Made by a program: the position numbers and the translations under genes
The notes under the pieces: generated by a model
What the model was told of the DNA's origin: nothing
Seen by the model: the letters and a program-made list of their open reading frames with translations, nothing else
Databases searched by the model: none
Source: Psychrobacter sp. 4Dc
GTDB lineage: Bacteria > Pseudomonadota > Gammaproteobacteria > Pseudomonadales > Moraxellaceae
Direction: 5' to 3'
NCBI RefSeq assembly: GCF_002836715.1
Contig: NZ_PJAT01000065.1
Coordinates: 22,914-86,913 of the forward strand
Length of the DNA: 64,000 nucleotides
In this document: in pieces, positions 18,821-27,646 of the stretch
Layout: each line of letters opens with the position of its first letter
How positions within the stretch are numbered: position 1 is the first letter of the stretch

Positions 18821-19687
18821 CTAGTACACTCGAAACGCATAAGGCTTGGCGTTGTCTATGGTTTCAGAATTAAAAATAGCACCAAGAGCGACGATAAATG
18901 CTGAATAATATAGCCACAGCATAATGACCACAGCAGCTGAAAGCGCGCCAAACTCAGCACTATAGTTATTAAAATTTTGCACATAAATTGAAAACAAGAT
19001 GGACAATATAATCCATAAAACCGTTGCCAGCGCAGCGCCCGGCATTAGTTTCTTGAGAGCGACGGCATCACGATTTGGGGCTAGACGATAAAGGCCCAAA
19101 AAGCTTAAGAATATGATACCTGTCAATATGGGCCACCTGCTCCAAAGCGCAATTGTTTTAGCTATCTGAGGGAAAGGAAAGTAGGCCGCCCCCAAAGGAA
19201 TAATCGCGATAGAGGAGACCGCGATAATCAATACGACTACTGCTGCAAAGGTCAAACCAACTGCGCGAATCATGCTTTGTACAAAACTACGCTCCTGAGT
19301 AATATGAAACGCAAGGTTAATAAGAATAATTAAAGACTTAATACCTTTAGAGCCCGCATAAAGTGCGAGCAAGGACGAGATAAGCAGGCTAAAAGTCAGA
19401 GCAGACGTAGTCGTAGAAACCAACTCGCTCAGACGGGAGTTGAGCACTTCATATACTGTATCAGGTATAAATTGACTCAAAAGCGCGATTTGCTCTTGCA
19501 TCTCGGCAGGAGAAAACGCAAGACCATAAAGTAGGACAAACACAGCCATCACGGGAAAAATTGATAAGAATCCAAAGAAACCTACGCTTGCGCAATGCGC
19601 CCAAACATTAGAGTTATTGGCAATACGCCACGTTTCTAGTAACGTCTGTAGCCAGTTTTTTACCGATTTAGAGGTCAATTTTTTCAT
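18821..19687 (-). CDS. YihY/BrkB-family inner-membrane protein
   Basis: 288 residues with six hydrophobic segments. GFFGFLSIFPVMAVFVLLYGLAFSP near residue 35, the RLAPNRDAVALKKLMPGAALATVLWIILSILFSIYV block and FNNYSAEFGALSAAVVIMLWLYYSAFIVALGAIFNSE at the end are hallmarks of the family once called ribonuclease BN or BrkB. The true function is unsettled. It sits between the tolC-like and hlyD-like genes with short gaps (101 and 48 bases), so it is probably transcribed with the exporter. Confidence 0.9.
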   Translation of the reverse strand: MKKLTSKSVKNWLQTLLETWRIANNSNVWAHCASVGFFGFLSIFPVMAVFVLLYGLAFSPAEMQEQIALLSQFIPDTVYEVLNSRLSELVSTTTSALTFSLLISSLLALYAGSKGIKSLIILINLAFHITQERSFVQSMIRAVGLTFAAVVVLIIAVSSIAIIPLGAAYFPFPQIAKTIALWSRWPILTGIIFLSFLGLYRLAPNRDAVALKKLMPGAALATVLWIILSILFSIYVQNFNNYSAEFGALSAAVVIMLWLYYSAFIVALGAIFNSETIDNAKPYAFRVY

Positions 19688-19788
19688 AAAAGCAGCTGTT
19701 CATAATAGGATTGGTAATAGTATTTTCGATGTGACTTTAGAGTAATACAAAGCGTTTATCATCATGACTTATGGCTTCTCGCGTTACA

Positions 19789-21447
19789 TCATTGCTCAGT
19801 ATATAAAGTAGGCAGTTGAATGTCAGCGGCATTGAGATAAGCATTAAAAGCAAGTGGCGTACCACAGCTTTGCATGAGGGCAGCCAGTGACTGTACATAG
19901 TCATTAGCAGCCTGTGCTTGCTCGGTACGTGCTTTAAGCGATTGCGTTTGTGCTTGCACTACGTCAACTGTGGTATTTACACCTTCTTGTAATCCTAAGC
20001 GACGTAGTCGTAATACTTCTGCTGCTAAATCAACATTACTTTGCAATGCCTGATAGCGTGATTGAGCATTATTGACATCGTGCCAGTTTTTTTCTACCAG
20101 TAGCAATAAATTGTCACTGACTTCAATCTCAGAGAGGTCGGCCTGACGTATTTTGGCACTACTGGATGCTAATGATGCGGCTTTATCGAGTCCGCCCCAT
20201 AGTTTCCAACTGGCAGATATACCAGCGACCCAGCTTGGATCTTTCTCTACCTGACCATAACCGTATAGCAATACCGTAGGCTTGTAGCCCGTATCTGATA
20301 GCGCATGTAACTGCTGAGCCTGTGCCCGCTTGGCTGCAACTTTTTGCAGTCCGGGATGGTTATTTAGTGCCAAGTCCTGAAAGTAGCTTACATCTGGTAG
20401 AGGGCGACTAGAGACAAACAAAGGCGTGGTTGGTTTGATACGATAGTCGGTACGCAGTAGACGCTGTAGCGCAATCATAGCTAGGCGCGCGTCATTATTG
20501 GCATTGACGGATTCACTCTTGGCATCCGCAAGCGCTGACTGTGCTTCTAGTCTATCGACACGTGAGATAAAACCTTCTTCAAACAGACGCTCGGCCATAT
20601 GGTCGGTCTGTTGCAATGTATCGTAAGCGTCTTCTCGTAAGTAAGCAGCGATAATCGCTAGCTGTGCCTTAAAATAACGCTCAATTAACGTATTATAAAG
20701 CTCATTTTTATCCAGTACGCTATCAGCCATCGCTTCTTGTGTACGTGCATCCGAGGCGCCAGTCAATGCGTCTGTACGCCCAGCAGTATAAATAGGCCAA
20801 ACGACACCAAGACCTGCACCCGACGTAGAGCCTGAGCGCTTGAAGTTATAAGAGTCGGGAATACGCTCACCGACCAGCTCACCAAAGTCTGGTAGGTCTG
20901 CTGTCGGAGGGACTATGTTATCTACGCCATTGTTTACTTCGTTCACGATACCGCTTCTGAGAGAAGATAAATCTATATCCTCATCTAAATGATAGGCACT
21001 GGCAGATACTCGAGCAAATACGAGCGGATTGTCGATGGTTCTGAGTGCGTCAGTTTGGTATTCGCTGGCAGCAATCGCTGCTTGATTGGCAGCAATTTTA
21101 GGTGATACTTGTACCAGCAGCTTTTGCGCTTGCTCTAAGCTCAAAAAGCTTGAGACGTCTAGTGCGTAGCTGTTATCGACTGTTTTATGTGTAATAGGGT
21201 CCACAAGCGTAGACAGTGCCTGCGATTTAGCCTTATTAGGGTTTGGTACTGTAAGAAAAGGCGCGACAGCTGGTTTATCATTCTCAGTCAGACTATTAGC
21301 ATCTATGATTTGTGTCACAGCCACTGGTGTAACATCATCTGACACTTCTATACTGTCAGCGTCAGTGCTTGCGTAAGTCATGACAGGCACGCTCATGACT
21401 GCAACTGTCATCATAGCAGTCGGTAGCGCTGATAAAATGAATTTCAT
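19789..21447 (-). CDS. TolC-family outer-membrane efflux protein
   Basis: 552 residues. A signal peptide covers about residues 1-26 (AMMTVAVMSVPVMTYA). A proline/serine-rich, acidic stretch to about residue 95 is unusual. Two repeated alpha-helical OEP halves follow, with EQAQKLLVQVSPKIAANQAAIAASEYQTDA, the LFEEGFISRVDRLEAQSALADAKSE hairpin and the second-half LRRLGLQEGVNTTVDVVQAQTQSLKARTEQAQAANDYV. It is the outer-membrane duct for the exporter encoded downstream. Confidence 0.92.
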   Translation of the reverse strand: MKFILSALPTAMMTVAVMSVPVMTYASTDADSIEVSDDVTPVAVTQIIDANSLTENDKPAVAPFLTVPNPNKAKSQALSTLVDPITHKTVDNSYALDVSSFLSLEQAQKLLVQVSPKIAANQAAIAASEYQTDALRTIDNPLVFARVSASAYHLDEDIDLSSLRSGIVNEVNNGVDNIVPPTADLPDFGELVGERIPDSYNFKRSGSTSGAGLGVVWPIYTAGRTDALTGASDARTQEAMADSVLDKNELYNTLIERYFKAQLAIIAAYLREDAYDTLQQTDHMAERLFEEGFISRVDRLEAQSALADAKSESVNANNDARLAMIALQRLLRTDYRIKPTTPLFVSSRPLPDVSYFQDLALNNHPGLQKVAAKRAQAQQLHALSDTGYKPTVLLYGYGQVEKDPSWVAGISASWKLWGGLDKAASLASSSAKIRQADLSEIEVSDNLLLLVEKNWHDVNNAQSRYQALQSNVDLAAEVLRLRRLGLQEGVNTTVDVVQAQTQSLKARTEQAQAANDYVQSLAALMQSCGTPLAFNAYLNAADIQLPTLYTEQ

Positions 21448-21896
21448 AAGTCACATAAGCCATTAATTAGAATGTAAGGTATTATAAAATAAGGAACAGC
21501 ACCGATAGGTTTCATTGCTCAGGATATAAAGTTGCTGAACTATTATAGACTATTTGCTAGCTAGCGAAAGAATGATGCTTAAATAAATCATTCATATTCT
21601 AATATAAAAATACGTCTATATTAAAAGTGCTAACAAGCGGTCATTCGTCATAAGAGGTACACTGTAGAGCCACAATGGTGACGGGTCAATGCTCAGTATT
21701 TTGCCGTTTTCTATTGTGCGACCAGTAGCGGTATGATAGAGGATTGATTTAATTTTTAAATATCTGTTTATAAGTAACAACATAGCCAACAAGACGTTTT
21801 CAATTCAAGCAATTTATTTTTAGTTAGATTTTGTTTTTAATCTCATTATGAAAAATTTAGGCAGTAATTAACAAATAGAAAATGCTCAATAAGCAT
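21448..21896. other. Intergenic region between tolC-like gene and glpK repeat
   Basis: AT-rich DNA with no coding frame of note. It should contain the promoter of the minus-strand efflux run and the plus-strand glpK promoter. I could not assign either with confidence. Confidence 0.35.
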
Positions 21897-21952
21897 CAGT
21901 CAATCAGTCAATCAGTCAATCAGTCAATCAGTCAATCAGTCAATCAGTCAAT
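21897..21952. repeat. Seven tandem copies of CAGTCAAT upstream of glpK
   Basis: Seven exact, uninterrupted 8-bp units span 56 bases and end 56 bases before the glpK ATG. Such octamers are prone to slipped-strand length change. As the array lies outside the coding frame, copy number would alter promoter or leader spacing, not reading frame. Confidence 0.95.
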
Positions 21953-22008
21953 GAATAGTCACTAAATGGCTATCAAACAGAATAAACAATATTAGCAGAG
22001 GATGTGTC

Positions 22009-23619
22009 ATGGCAGGGTATATTTTAGCGTTGGATCAAGGGACCACATCGAGTCGAGCGATATTGTACGATGATCATGCGCGTCCTATCAAAATGGTACA
22101 ACAGCCAACGACGCTGCAAACACCAAGAGCTGGATTCGTTGAACAAGATGCACAGCAGATCTGGCAAACTCAGATTAGCTGTGCACATGATGTTATTAAT
22201 CGGGCAGGGTTGCTTGCCACTGACGTTACCAGTATCGCGATTACCAATCAGCGTGAGTCGATTGTGATGTGGGATAAGCAAACTGGTAAGCCACTGGCTC
22301 CCGCCATTATTTGGCAAGACAGGCGTACCGCAAATTACTGTAAGACGCTCGCTGCTGAAAGCGCTGGCAATAGTATGAATGACCCTGTGCATCCGAGCGT
22401 TGATAGCGTCAACATGGCACATGAGGTTCAGCGTATTACAGGTCTGCGTTTAGACCCATATTTTAGTGCCAGTAAGATTGCTTGGTTACTCGAAAATAAC
22501 CCGAAGCTGAGTGTACGAGCCAGCAGAGGGGAGATAGCGGTTGGCACGATTGATAGTTGGCTGATTTATAAGCTCACAGGCGGGGAGCATGTCATTGATG
22601 TGACCAATGCTTCTCGCACATTGTTATTTGATATCCATAAGCTGGCGTGGTCAGAGGCACTCTGTGACCGATTTGCTATACCTATGCATATATTGCCTAA
22701 AGTACTACCATCCGACGGTGATTTTGGCAAAACTAAAAAAGGCCTGTTTGCAAAGCAAATACCCATTCAAGCAGTATTGGGTGATCAGCAAGCAGCGCTC
22801 TTTGGACAAGGTTGTCTTGATGCAGGTATGGCCAAAAACACTTATGGTACAGGCTGCTTTATGCTAATGAATATTGGGCAGCAGCCAAAATTGAGTGAGC
22901 ATAAGCTGCTAACCACCATCGCGTGGCAACGTAAAACCTCACCAATTCGTCCTGATAATTTGTCATTTGATCAAATTGTACAGTCAGGCAAACGCATGCT
23001 ACAGCCACCTAAAAAGGAAGTCACTTATGCCCTAGAGGGCAGTGTCTTTATGGCAGGGGCTATCGTTCAATGGCTGCGTGATAATTTGGGTATGATTCAG
23101 CAGAGTAGTGACGTCGAAGACTTAGCCCGTCAAGTAAACAGTAGCGAAGATGTCGTTCTATTACCTGCTTTTACTGGATTGGGCGCGCCTTATTGGCGTT
23201 CTGATATCAGCGCTAGCATCACTGGTATGAGCCGTGGCACTACTAAGGCACATATTGCACGCGCTGCATTGGAGGCCGTTGCTTATCAAACCTATGATGT
23301 GCTTATCGCTATGCAAAAGGACAGCCCTCATCCTTTGACTGAGCTGAGAGTAGATGGCGGCGCTGCAAATAATGATTTACTCATGCAGTTCCAAGCAGAT
23401 TTGTTAGGTGTTCCGGTATTACGTCCTAGAGATACAGAGATTACGGCAAAGGGTGCAGCACTCCTCGCAGGACTGAAAACTGGGCTATATGACGAATCGA
23501 CCATGAAAGCTTCATGGCAGGTAGATCGCGTGTTTGAACCAAGTATGTCGGCTGATGCTCGTGAGCGACATCTTGCTAAATGGCAACAAGCTATCAAAAG
23601 GTCTCTAATGCCGTTATAA
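22009..23619 (+). CDS. glpK: Glycerol kinase
   Basis: 536 residues against about 502 in E. coli. ILALDQGTTSSRAILYD (N-terminal phosphate loop), SIAITNQRESIVMWDKQTGKPLAPAIIWQDRRT, WLIYKLTGG and the C-terminal ELRVDGGAANNDLLMQFQADLLGVPV are diagnostic FGGY-kinase signatures. It makes sn-glycerol 3-phosphate from glycerol and ATP in the cytosol. Two insertions account for the length: about 20 residues near 115-140 and about 27 near 309-335, the second just after LLTTIAW. No glpF, glpD or glpR is beside it. An octamer repeat array lies in the upstream region. Confidence 0.96.
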   Translation: MAGYILALDQGTTSSRAILYDDHARPIKMVQQPTTLQTPRAGFVEQDAQQIWQTQISCAHDVINRAGLLATDVTSIAITNQRESIVMWDKQTGKPLAPAIIWQDRRTANYCKTLAAESAGNSMNDPVHPSVDSVNMAHEVQRITGLRLDPYFSASKIAWLLENNPKLSVRASRGEIAVGTIDSWLIYKLTGGEHVIDVTNASRTLLFDIHKLAWSEALCDRFAIPMHILPKVLPSDGDFGKTKKGLFAKQIPIQAVLGDQQAALFGQGCLDAGMAKNTYGTGCFMLMNIGQQPKLSEHKLLTTIAWQRKTSPIRPDNLSFDQIVQSGKRMLQPPKKEVTYALEGSVFMAGAIVQWLRDNLGMIQQSSDVEDLARQVNSSEDVVLLPAFTGLGAPYWRSDISASITGMSRGTTKAHIARAALEAVAYQTYDVLIAMQKDSPHPLTELRVDGGAANNDLLMQFQADLLGVPVLRPRDTEITAKGAALLAGLKTGLYDESTMKASWQVDRVFEPSMSADARERHLAKWQQAIKRSLMPL

Positions 23620-23866
23620 GATTGATTTACTTAGTAAATTCATTGTGATCGTACATTTATAATTACTCAAAGTATGAGGCTGCCGTACACAAATGTGATA
23701 AAGATACAGGCTGTAACGCAAGATAATCGTAATATGGACACAGTTTACATAATCGGCCTATCTGTCCTTACCTATAAATTTTTATACTTCAATTGGATTT
23801 AGTAAGACCGCTAGTTTTTAGCAGATAAATAATTCAATAAATAATAAATAATTTAAGGACAATACT

Positions 23867-24379
23867 ATGAGTAACCATGATGCTATCGATCGCAGTGAAG
23901 TAAAACATATGTCAAAAGAGACAAAAGAAGATTTAAACGCAGACATCATTACCGGTGAGCCAGGCTCACATCCAGTAGGTACGGGTATCGGCGGTGTAGG
24001 CGGTGCAGCGGCAGGTGCAGCTATCGGCACAATGGCAGGTCCATTAGGTACGCTAATTGGTGGTGCTATTGGTGCTATTGTTGGTGGCGGCGCAGGTCAT
24101 GCAGCAGCAGAAGCTATTGACCCAACTCACGAAGAAGCGTATTGGCGTGCAGAGTATGCAAACGCTGACTATCATAGAGAAGAATACGATTTCGACCGTG
24201 ACTTGCATCCAGCATATGCAGTCGGTTATGCGAACCGTGCTCGTTATCCAGTAGATGCTCGTTTTGAGGATCATGAAGCAGATTTAGAGCGTTCATGGCA
24301 CGAAGTAAAAGGTGAGTCTCGTTTGGAATGGAATGAAGCACGTAAAGCATCGCGTGATGCATGGCACCGTGTATCATAA
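23867..24379 (+). CDS. Glycine-zipper protein of unknown function, 170 aa
   Basis: No signal peptide. After an acidic start, residues about 44-85 are a glycine zipper (GIGGVGGAAAGAAIGTMAGPLGTLIGGAIGAIVGGGAG), which could insert in or pack against a membrane. The C-terminal half is hydrophilic and aromatic, with repeated Tyr/Arg/His/Asp-rich segments (YWRAEYANADYHREEYDF, YAVGYANRARYP, WHEVKGESRLEWNEARKASRDAW). AAGGA precedes the ATG. I recognise the type, common as uncharacterised proteins in Moraxellaceae, but no function. Confidence 0.7.
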   Translation: MSNHDAIDRSEVKHMSKETKEDLNADIITGEPGSHPVGTGIGGVGGAAAGAAIGTMAGPLGTLIGGAIGAIVGGGAGHAAAEAIDPTHEEAYWRAEYANADYHREEYDFDRDLHPAYAVGYANRARYPVDARFEDHEADLERSWHEVKGESRLEWNEARKASRDAWHRVS

Positions 24380-24539
24380 TAAACGATAGGTAGTACATGG
24401 AGCTGTATGTTAGATATCCTAGTAAACGTGCGGATTAGTAATTGGCTAGTATATGAGATTACTATTTTATTGCACAATACAGCTCGATTGTTTTCTCGGC
24501 TCTATTAATAGAGTTACCTATCTACATATATGTTATTTT

Positions 24540-24573
24540 AAAACTTCCAAGGCTTAACTTTGGGAGTTTTTTT
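24540..24573 (+). terminator. Terminator after the glycine-zipper gene
   Basis: AAAACTTCC pairs with GGGAGTTTT (one G-U pair) around a 13-base loop and is followed by seven T. It is about 160 bases after the stop. Confidence 0.65.
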
Positions 24574-24645
24574 AGGCATAAAATTTGCAGCGTATACACA
24601 TACGTGAATATTATGTACTATAATAATGAGAACGATGGGGAATAT

Positions 24646-25668
24646 ATGAGTAATAACACTGAAGGCAATAAACAGTTTTATATCGCAACGGCAAACTTGC
24701 TGAACTTTGCGAACCCTAATCGAACTTATTATGAAAATGCGCCAGCTTATAACGATAAAGCCTATGAACATAAGCTGCGAGGTCTTACAGATTTATTGGC
24801 TAAAGCGCATGCTGACATTATCGCAGTACAAGAGGTTTGGGATAGTGATGCATTAGAAGCGCTGGCTGTTTCACTAGGTTTCAAGCCCGAGCATGCGGTC
24901 ATTCCACTTGCTAGTAATGATAGCGCCAGTATATACACCAAAGGCATGGGTGCACAGAATACACCTGCTGTCGGTATTATCAGCCGATTTGAGCAGTTAG
25001 AAACCAGTTTGCTAAAAGATATAGCACCAAAAGCCATTATTGATGTACCTGATATCGGTCCTTATCAACGCTTCAACCGTCCTCCATTAGTGCTACGTGT
25101 TGACGCGTACGGGCAGCCCATTACAATTATTACAGCGCATCTAAAAAGCAAACGTGCTTTTTTCTTACGTGATGAAAATGGTGACCTATTAGAAGACATG
25201 GACGATCCAAATATTCGAGTTCGCGCTAAGCTTCGTAGTTTATGTATGCGCGCGGCAGAAGCGGCCTCTATCCGTATGTCTATCATAGAGCGATTGCAAC
25301 ATACCCGTGAACCATTGATTCTATTGGGTGATATGAATGATGTCACAGGTAGCGTGACTACTCAGTTGATGACAGAAACTGGGGAAGTCAATTACGATAA
25401 AAGTATGCGTGATGTTGCACTTTTTGATGCTGCTCGTATTCAAGCACGATATGGCTGGATGAAGGATGTTGCCTATACCCATATATATCAAGGTATGCCA
25501 GAAGTTATCGACCAGTTATTTGTCTCAGAAGAGTTTTTGCCCGATAGTAAATTTTCGCTCGGTTATGTCGAACGAGTTGATTATTTTAATGATCATTTGA
25601 AGTGGGACTATGCCGATAGAGTCACTGATCATGGTATTATAAGGGCGAAAATAAAACTCAAAGATTAA
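24646..25668 (+). CDS. Endonuclease/exonuclease/phosphatase-family protein
   Basis: 340 residues from the ATG at 24646, which has GGGG six bases upstream; a GTG at 24604 gives a longer frame with no ribosome site. EEP-fold motifs are in order: IATANLLNFAN (metal/Asn site), IIAVQEVWDSDAL (catalytic Glu), ITIITAHLKSKRAF (His), LILLGDMNDV (Asp/Asn), and the closing VTDHGIIRAKI (Asp-His). No signal peptide, so cytosolic. The substrate could be DNA, RNA, a phosphoinositide-like or other phosphodiester; the sequence does not tell. Confidence 0.88.
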   Translation: MSNNTEGNKQFYIATANLLNFANPNRTYYENAPAYNDKAYEHKLRGLTDLLAKAHADIIAVQEVWDSDALEALAVSLGFKPEHAVIPLASNDSASIYTKGMGAQNTPAVGIISRFEQLETSLLKDIAPKAIIDVPDIGPYQRFNRPPLVLRVDAYGQPITIITAHLKSKRAFFLRDENGDLLEDMDDPNIRVRAKLRSLCMRAAEAASIRMSIIERLQHTREPLILLGDMNDVTGSVTTQLMTETGEVNYDKSMRDVALFDAARIQARYGWMKDVAYTHIYQGMPEVIDQLFVSEEFLPDSKFSLGYVERVDYFNDHLKWDYADRVTDHGIIRAKIKLKD

Positions 25669-25905
25669 CTTTATAAAATTAGACGGTTAGCTCTATTAAA
25701 TTGCTGATCGTAGTATTATTTTTCAACCTATTCATGTCCCTTGCTTGATAATGTGCAAGCGTTTATGATGCCTCTACATTGAACATAGTAGTGACCATAT
25801 AGGCTTTGTATTTTAGCCAACAGTCAACCATCCTTTATCTGAGGATAAATACTATTCAATGAAGATTATATTTATAAAATAGGGCGCAACATTAAGAGAT
25901 TCACA

Positions 25906-26598
25906 ATGAGTGATAACAAAGACGAAAAGATTGAAGATGTGTTGGTAGATTCGGAATTGGCAAAGAAGCTTGTACCTAATAAGTTTAAGTTTACTAGCCA
26001 GCAAGGCCGTGCACGTCGTCAAAAACTATTGGCTGGTGCCAAAAAATTGAGCGAAACGCATGCTATTAACGATATTACGTTAGCAGCTGTGTGTGAAGAA
26101 GCGGGCATACCAAGAGCGTCTGCTTACCATTTTTTCCCTAATATTGAAGCAATATTTTTAGCATTGCGTTTTTTGAATGCGATTGAAATATTAGAGATGG
26201 TAGAGACGGTCGATATTGGCAACTATGACAGATGGCAAGGGTATCTAACGGCACTTATCGATCGTTGTATTACGATATTCCATAACGATGAGACAAAAGC
26301 CAAGCTTATATATGACACCAATACACCTGATTTTGAAGGTGACAGCTTTGGTGAAGATATGGATCATCAAATTGTTGATCTGGTCTATAAGCGTTTGTCA
26401 GAGCGTTATGAGATGCCAAACTTTCATGATATCCAAGATACCTTGTTGATTGCTTATAGCATCGTAAATGCTATCTTTACGTTGTCTTATCGCCGTCATC
26501 AGGGTATCACTGAAGAGTATATCCAAGAAGCAAATACAGCATTTATTGCTTATTTACGTTGTTACCTACCAGAAAAGTTGCCACGTAAAAACCGATAA
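25906..26598 (+). CDS. TetR-family transcriptional regulator
   Basis: 230 residues. After a 30-residue polar start, the DNA-binding domain reads GRARRQKLLAGAKKLSETHAINDITLAAVCEEAGIPRASAYHFFPNIEAIFLAL, the canonical TetR HTH. The rest is the helical ligand/dimer domain. It stands alone between an EEP gene and a terminator, so its target is unknown; the preceding EEP gene is on the same strand but 237 bases away. Confidence 0.92.
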   Translation: MSDNKDEKIEDVLVDSELAKKLVPNKFKFTSQQGRARRQKLLAGAKKLSETHAINDITLAAVCEEAGIPRASAYHFFPNIEAIFLALRFLNAIEILEMVETVDIGNYDRWQGYLTALIDRCITIFHNDETKAKLIYDTNTPDFEGDSFGEDMDHQIVDLVYKRLSERYEMPNFHDIQDTLLIAYSIVNAIFTLSYRRHQGITEEYIQEANTAFIAYLRCYLPEKLPRKNR

Positions 26599-26617
26599 TT
26601 GAGCTTACTTTAAACAT

Positions 26618-26647
26618 AAAAAAGCCGACAAATATGTCGGCTTTTTT
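26618..26647 (+). terminator. Terminator of the TetR gene
   Basis: Perfect 13-bp stem AAAAAAGCCGACA/TGTCGGCTTTTTT with a four-base loop, 19 bases after the stop. Bidirectional, so it can also end the convergent minus-strand cluster. Confidence 0.92.
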
Positions 26648-26714
26648 ATGTTTAATTTTTAGTATAGGATTGGAAGTAATAAAGATTAATATCTCCAATA
26701 AAACAGCGACTATT

Positions 26715-27491
26715 TTAACGGTTAGATGTCAAATCTTGTCCACGGCAAGTATCATCGCTCGCGTCTAAAGGCGAGTACTGCTTATGATAACTGACTATTG
26801 ACTTCTCTAGTGCTACATTGGTCTGTGAGTCATTGGCATTGACGTAAGCTTCGCGGGCCTGCTCAAGCCAGCGATCAGCCATGCGAAAATGCATGCCAGA
26901 TTCGCGCCAGCCTCGTGCGCATTGATTGGTTGCTGCCCAAATCAAAGCCACTTCACTAAAAGCCATCTCACGTGGTGCTGACGCTATGCCATCGCCGTCT
27001 TTAAGTGCGCTTAAAGTTGCCCATAGATCAGGACGCATTAGAGCAGAGGTAGACGGAATATCTTGATGCAAGCCCAAGTCTTGTACCGTGTCATTATCTA
27101 GCGCTTGCAATATAGGCTCTGCCATTTCTAACGCAACTTGACCAGCAGATGAGCGGCTATTCATACTGTTTTGATGAATAGCATAGTTCAACCACGCTTG
27201 CGCTTTATATGCGAAATACTGTTGAGCTACTGTCTTGTCTTTTTGTTGATAAGGTTTTAACTGCGTTACCATACAATTTAACAGGCGCTGCTGTTCGCTT
27301 TGATATCTATAAGAGCGTGTTTGAGTCTGACTATCATCGCGGCAATATTCACCCATGCTAGTTGAGTGAGCCACTTGGACAGTCTCACTCTTAGCTAAAG
27401 CTGGCTGCATAAAGGTCAACGAAAATAAAGCTGATAGTGTAACGCATATTGAGCGCTTGAAAGGTGCTGCATTGATGGATGAATCAAACAT
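26715..27491 (-). CDS. Exported protein of unknown function, 258 aa
   Basis: A signal peptide is clear (ICVTLSALFSLTFMQPALA, cleavage near residue 33). The mature part is mostly predicted helical with the sequences NCMVTQLKPYQQKD, AYKAQAWLNYAIHQNSMNS and WLEQAREAYVNAND, recalling helical-repeat periplasmic proteins, but no family is recognised. Three or four cysteines could form disulfides. It lies 155 bases downstream of the giant DUF11/barrel gene on the same strand, with an 11-bp stem-loop between; it may be the last gene of that cluster. Confidence 0.65.
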   Translation of the reverse strand: MFDSSINAAPFKRSICVTLSALFSLTFMQPALAKSETVQVAHSTSMGEYCRDDSQTQTRSYRYQSEQQRLLNCMVTQLKPYQQKDKTVAQQYFAYKAQAWLNYAIHQNSMNSRSSAGQVALEMAEPILQALDNDTVQDLGLHQDIPSTSALMRPDLWATLSALKDGDGIASAPREMAFSEVALIWAATNQCARGWRESGMHFRMADRWLEQAREAYVNANDSQTNVALEKSIVSYHKQYSPLDASDDTCRGQDLTSNR

Positions 27492-27595
27492 GGTGTAAAC
27501 CTTATGTTAAGGTAATAAACGTTGGTATTATTTACCATTACTAGGGCTGACTTAATTGTTTATTGAATGACAAAATAATTCATCATAAGACAATC

Positions 27596-27633
27596 ATGAT
27601 ACTGTCTTAAAGATGTACTTACGACAGTATCAT
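27596..27633 (-). repeat. 11-bp inverted repeat after the giant surface protein gene
   Basis: ATGATACTGTC and its exact complement GACAGTATCAT enclose 16 bases. It begins 13 bases after the stop of the 1769-aa gene. There is no T-run, so it could be a weak terminator or a 3' processing/stability structure that lets some transcript reach the next gene. Confidence 0.55.
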
Positions 27634-27646
27634 TAGTATCAAACAA

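Noticed and set aside
21897..21952. Possible CRISPR array
   Set aside because: The units are 8 bp and contiguous without spacers; it is a simple tandem repeat.
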